Below, piece after piece: positions 61,518-64,000 of a DNA stretch of 64,000 nt. Positions within the stretch are counted from its first letter, which is position 1. Every line of letters starts with the position of its first letter. Origin of the DNA: Novosphingobium sp. PhB57 (lineage in GTDB: Bacteria; Pseudomonadota; Alphaproteobacteria; Sphingomonadales; Sphingomonadaceae); the NCBI RefSeq assembly GCF_004342985.1, contig NZ_SMBO01000002.1, positions 434,001 through 498,000 on the forward strand, read 5' to 3'. Both the position numbers and the translations under genes were made by a program. The notes beneath the pieces were generated by a model. The model worked only from the letters and a program-made list of their open reading frames with translations, was not told where the DNA came from and ran no database searches.

Positions 61518-62426
61518 CTATGGCGCGCCGAAGGTCCAGCCCTCGGTCCTGGCCAGTTCCGGTGTGAGATCAAGGGGTTTCCACAGGTCTTCGCGCGGGG
61601 CCGCCGTGCGCAGCCAGGCCGCGGTGAGGAGGGCATCCGCGCTGTGATCGTCGATCGGGCCGGTTCCCCCTGTCGGCGGCGAACCCAGTGCGGCGAGCGC
61701 GGTATCGAGCGCGGCATGGTCGGTCATTTTCGCCCGCCCGGCAGAGCGGCCCGCCGCGACGGCGGCAAGCGTGGTGTAGATCTCGGTCACGACCGAGCCG
61801 GATACGGGGAGGGGATCGATCGGCCAGACCGGAACCGCGCCGCGCAGGCGGTGCAGCAGGCGCATACCGGTGAGGCTGGACTTGCCCACTTGCGCGGCGC
61901 CCACGAGGTTGAAGTTGGAATAGGGTCTGCACCCGGCGCGGGCCTGCGCCTGTTCGGTCACGCGCAGGCGTCCGCGGCGGTGGCCTGCGCCGGGAAGGTG
62001 GAAACGCAGGCCTTCGCGGCCGCCGTGACGCCGGAAGTAGGCACTGATTTCGGGATGGTCGACGAAGCTGGCCGCGGCCAGATGGGCGTCTTCGGCGCAG
62101 ACCCTATCGATCAGTGCCCAGAGCGCGCGGGCGTCCTGGGGACTGGCCGGCCAATCGGGGAAGAAAGCCCCGGCATCGGCGAAGGGCAGCGAGATGCCGA
62201 GGTCCAGCCCCACCAGCGTGTCCTGCGGCAAGTCGTCCCGCAGCAGGTGCAACACCGCCTCACGCGACCAGTGGCGATGATCCGCAGGGTGCAACAGCCG
62301 CGGCGCGCCCTCCAGCCCGCAGAGAGCGACGGCGATGCCCTTCTGGCGCGGGCCGAGGGCGCCGGACCAGTCGATGGCCATGAAGTGCCGGAAACGGGCC
62401 GGGGCGCCGGACAAGTGACGGGGCAA
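61518..62426 (-). CDS. DUF429-like hypothetical protein
   Basis: 302 residues. The N-terminal FMAIDWSGALGPRQKGIAVAL recalls the RNase H-like start of DUF429 proteins (AIDWSGA), and VGLDLGISLPFADAG and PIDDHSADALLTAAWLR at the end contain further acidic residues of such a fold. A middle part has SNFNLVGAAQVGKSSLTGMRLLHRLR. No function is known and family assignment is by pattern only. The start is either TTG 62426 or ATG 62381; I chose the longer form because the sequence before the ATG (FRHF) looks conserved-like. It lies 20 bases after rarA and is probably co-transcribed. Confidence 0.65.
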   Translation of the reverse strand: MPRHLSGAPARFRHFMAIDWSGALGPRQKGIAVALCGLEGAPRLLHPADHRHWSREAVLHLLRDDLPQDTLVGLDLGISLPFADAGAFFPDWPASPQDARALWALIDRVCAEDAHLAAASFVDHPEISAYFRRHGGREGLRFHLPGAGHRRGRLRVTEQAQARAGCRPYSNFNLVGAAQVGKSSLTGMRLLHRLRGAVPVWPIDPLPVSGSVVTEIYTTLAAVAAGRSAGRAKMTDHAALDTALAALGSPPTGGTGPIDDHSADALLTAAWLRTAAPREDLWKPLDLTPELARTEGWTFGAP

Positions 62427-62446
62427 GGCCTAGACCCGTTCGTCCA

Positions 62447-63772
62447 TCAGGTCTGCCCCTGCCGCTCGGCCCGCTTGCGGTCCCACCATTCGAGGCGCTT
62501 GCGAATCTCGCGTTCGAAGCCGCGCTCGACCGGCTCGTAGAAGCGTTGCGGCTCCATGTCCTCGGGCCAGTAGTCGTCGCCGGAGAAGCCGTCCGGCGCA
62601 TTGTGGTCGTAGGCGTAGTCCTTGCCATAGCCGATGTCCTTCATCAGCTTGGTCGGCGCGTTGAGGATATTGGCCGGCGGCATCAGCGAACCGGTCTCGC
62701 GCGCGGAGCGGGCCGCGGCCTTCCAGGCCACATAGGCGGCATTCGATTTCGGCGCGGTGGCGACATAGAGGCAGGCCTGCGCGATCGCCAGTTCGCCTTC
62801 GGGCGAGCCGAGGAACTCATAAGCCTGCTTGGCCGCCAGACACTGCGCGAGGGCCTGCGGATCCGCCAGGCCGATGTCCTCGCTGGCCATGCGGACGAGG
62901 CGGCGCAGCAGGAACAGCGGCTCCTCGCCGGCGGTCATCATGCGTGCCAGATAGTAGAGCGCGGCCTGAGGGTCCGATCCGCGCACCGCCTTGTGAAGCG
63001 CCGAAATCAGGTTGTAGTGCCCGTCGCGGTCCTTGTCGTAGACGGCCACGCGCCGCTGCAGGAACTGGCCGAGCCCGGCCGGATCGAGCGGCTCCGGGAT
63101 CTGCGCGGCGTAGAGTGTCTCGGCCTGGTTGAGCAGGAAACGCCCGTCGCCGTCGGCAGAGGCGACCAGGGCCGCGCGGGCGTCGTCATCGAGGGGCAGC
63201 GGGCCTTCCAGCGCCTCGGCCTTGCCGAGCAGCGTGTTCAGCGCCTCTGCGCCGAGGCGGTGCAGGATCAGCACCTGGGCGCGGCTGAGCAGGGCGGCGT
63301 TGAGCGCGAAGCTGGGATTCTCCGTCGTCGCGCCGACCAGGGTGACGGTGCCGCGCTCCACGAAGGGCAGGAAGCCGTCCTGCTGGGCGCGGTTGAACCG
63401 GTGGATCTCGTCCACGAACAACAAGGTCCGCTGGCCGGCGCGGGCGGCCAGGTCGGCCTCGGCGAAAGCCTTCTTGAGGTCGGCCACGCCCGAAAACACC
63501 GCCGAGACCGCCGTGAAGCGCATGCCCACCGCATCGGCCAGCAGCCGCGCGGTGCTGGTCTTGCCCGTGCCGGGGGGCCCCCAGAGGATCATCGAGGAAA
63601 GCCGCCCCGCCGCCACCATGCGGCCGATCGGGCCTTCCGGCCCGGTGAGGTGCTCCTGTCCGACCACGTCCTCCAGTGTGCGCGGGCGGAGGCGATCGGC
63701 AAGCGGGGCATCCTCCCGCGGGGTGTCGGGCGTGGGGGACGGGGGAAGGTCGTCGGCAAAAAGGTCGGCCAT
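62447..63772 (-). CDS. rarA: replication-associated recombination protein A
   Basis: 441 residues, an AAA+ ATPase (MgsA/RarA, Werner helicase-interacting protein family) that acts at stalled replication forks. PLADRLRPRTLEDVVGQEHL starts the family, Walker A is GPPGTGKT (65-72), Walker B LLFVDEIHRFN, sensor 1 VGATTENPSF, and the C-terminal tetramerisation part has SDPQAALYYLARM and GYGKDYAYDHNAPDGFSGDDYWPE. Length is normal. The DUF429-like gene follows on the same strand. Confidence 0.96.
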   Translation of the reverse strand: MADLFADDLPPSPTPDTPREDAPLADRLRPRTLEDVVGQEHLTGPEGPIGRMVAAGRLSSMILWGPPGTGKTSTARLLADAVGMRFTAVSAVFSGVADLKKAFAEADLAARAGQRTLLFVDEIHRFNRAQQDGFLPFVERGTVTLVGATTENPSFALNAALLSRAQVLILHRLGAEALNTLLGKAEALEGPLPLDDDARAALVASADGDGRFLLNQAETLYAAQIPEPLDPAGLGQFLQRRVAVYDKDRDGHYNLISALHKAVRGSDPQAALYYLARMMTAGEEPLFLLRRLVRMASEDIGLADPQALAQCLAAKQAYEFLGSPEGELAIAQACLYVATAPKSNAAYVAWKAAARSARETGSLMPPANILNAPTKLMKDIGYGKDYAYDHNAPDGFSGDDYWPEDMEPQRFYEPVERGFEREIRKRLEWWDRKRAERQGQT

Positions 63773-63862
63773 GGGACCTATCTAGCCATTGTCCCGCAGA
63801 ATTGCATCGTCTGGCCGAGGCGCGTATCCTTGCGGGCTTGAAGCAGGCAGGGAGGCACAGCG

Positions 63863-64000
63863 ATGATCGGAACCTTGCGCGTCAGGGCCCCGCGCCACCT
63901 GTGGATCGTCGGCGTGCTGGCGCTGGTGTGGAACGCCTTCGGTTGCACCGATTTTTCCATGACGGTGACGCGCAATCCGGCATGGATGGCGCCGCTTTCG
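63863..64000 (+). CDS. small membrane protein, 5' part
   Basis: The first 46 codons of a gene cut by the window end. After a basic start (MIGTLRVRAPRHL) a hydrophobic helix follows (WIVGVLALVWNAFGCTD), then FSMTVTRNPAWM. This start resembles short hypothetical membrane proteins of sphingomonads with several helices; no function is known. GGGAGG lies eight bases before the ATG. It diverges from rarA. Confidence 0.7.
   Translation, partial: MIGTLRVRAPRHLWIVGVLALVWNAFGCTDFSMTVTRNPAWMAPLS

Noticed and set aside
59700..62540. 946-codon plus-strand open frame across the DUF885 and DUF429-like genes
   Set aside because: It runs antisense through two genes with clear signal peptide and catalytic motifs and has no recognisable domain itself.

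Overview
The window is chromosomal DNA from a GC-rich (roughly two-thirds G+C) alphaproteobacterium. Protein families and gene order fit the order Sphingomonadales, most like Novosphingobium. The best evidence is the conserved alphaproteobacterial block around dnaA (dnaA, rpsT, mutM, ubiE, ubiB, coaBC, dut), the secB/timA pair and sphingomonad-type DUF6491 and DUF885 proteins. Nearly every kilobase is filled by housekeeping genes. I see no transposase, integrase, CRISPR array, phage gene or toxin-antitoxin pair.

Layout. 1-4.5 kb: tail of an acyltransferase, a small conserved gene, then the ribosome/membrane-insertion block rpmH-rnpA-yidD-yidC-engB. 4.8-7.0 kb: a phosphate locus in which a Nudix domain is fused in frame to a PhoU-like (DUF47) domain, followed by a PiT phosphate transporter. 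7.3-16.2 kb: GST-like protein, cupin, dapE, dicarboxylate symporter, DUF6491 lipoprotein, nth-dapB, a sirtuin-GFA pair, a ThiF/MoeB-DUF983 pair and a GGDEF diguanylate cyclase. 16.5-25.6 kb: the dnaA block, with ubiquinone (ubiE, ubiB), coenzyme A (coaBC) and dUTPase genes. 25.8-38.3 kb: DUF4136 lipoprotein, MOSC protein, trpS-murJ-secB, timA, mltA, smr, aroC, small oxidoreductase-like genes, pnuC plus an NadR-like kinase, and ubiG. 38.4-49.9 kb: lysC, a divergent DUF2239/GIY-YIG pair, a CoA transferase, catalase, nitronate monooxygenase-purU, a VOC protein, a dienelactone hydrolase and PBP1A. 50.1-64 kb: a Do-family protease with hflC-hflK, the overlapping set mrp - molybdenum hydroxylase - hemH, a winged-helix protein, tRNA-Thr, a DUF885 peptidase, a DUF429-like protein, rarA and the start of a small membrane protein.

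Genes that belong together: lysC, dapB and dapE act in the aspartate-to-diaminopimelate/lysine pathway; murJ, mltA and PBP1A act on peptidoglycan; ubiE, ubiB and ubiG make ubiquinone; secB, yidC, yidD and timA concern protein export or insertion; hflK, hflC and the Do protease concern envelope protein quality control.

The most interesting signals are: (1) the Nudix-DUF47 fusion upstream of the phosphate transporter, with a PHO-box-like repeat in front of it; (2) a symmetric pair of divergent promoters whose -10 boxes both lie inside a 19-bp inverted repeat between DUF2239 and a GIY-YIG gene; (3) repeats on both sides of dnaA (three 12-bp DnaA-box-like repeats downstream; a five-unit 13/14-bp array, an 11-bp inverted repeat and a GANTC cluster upstream); (4) a 23-bp tandem repeat upstream of aroC. 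All coordinates and motifs were read by eye; no database search was run.
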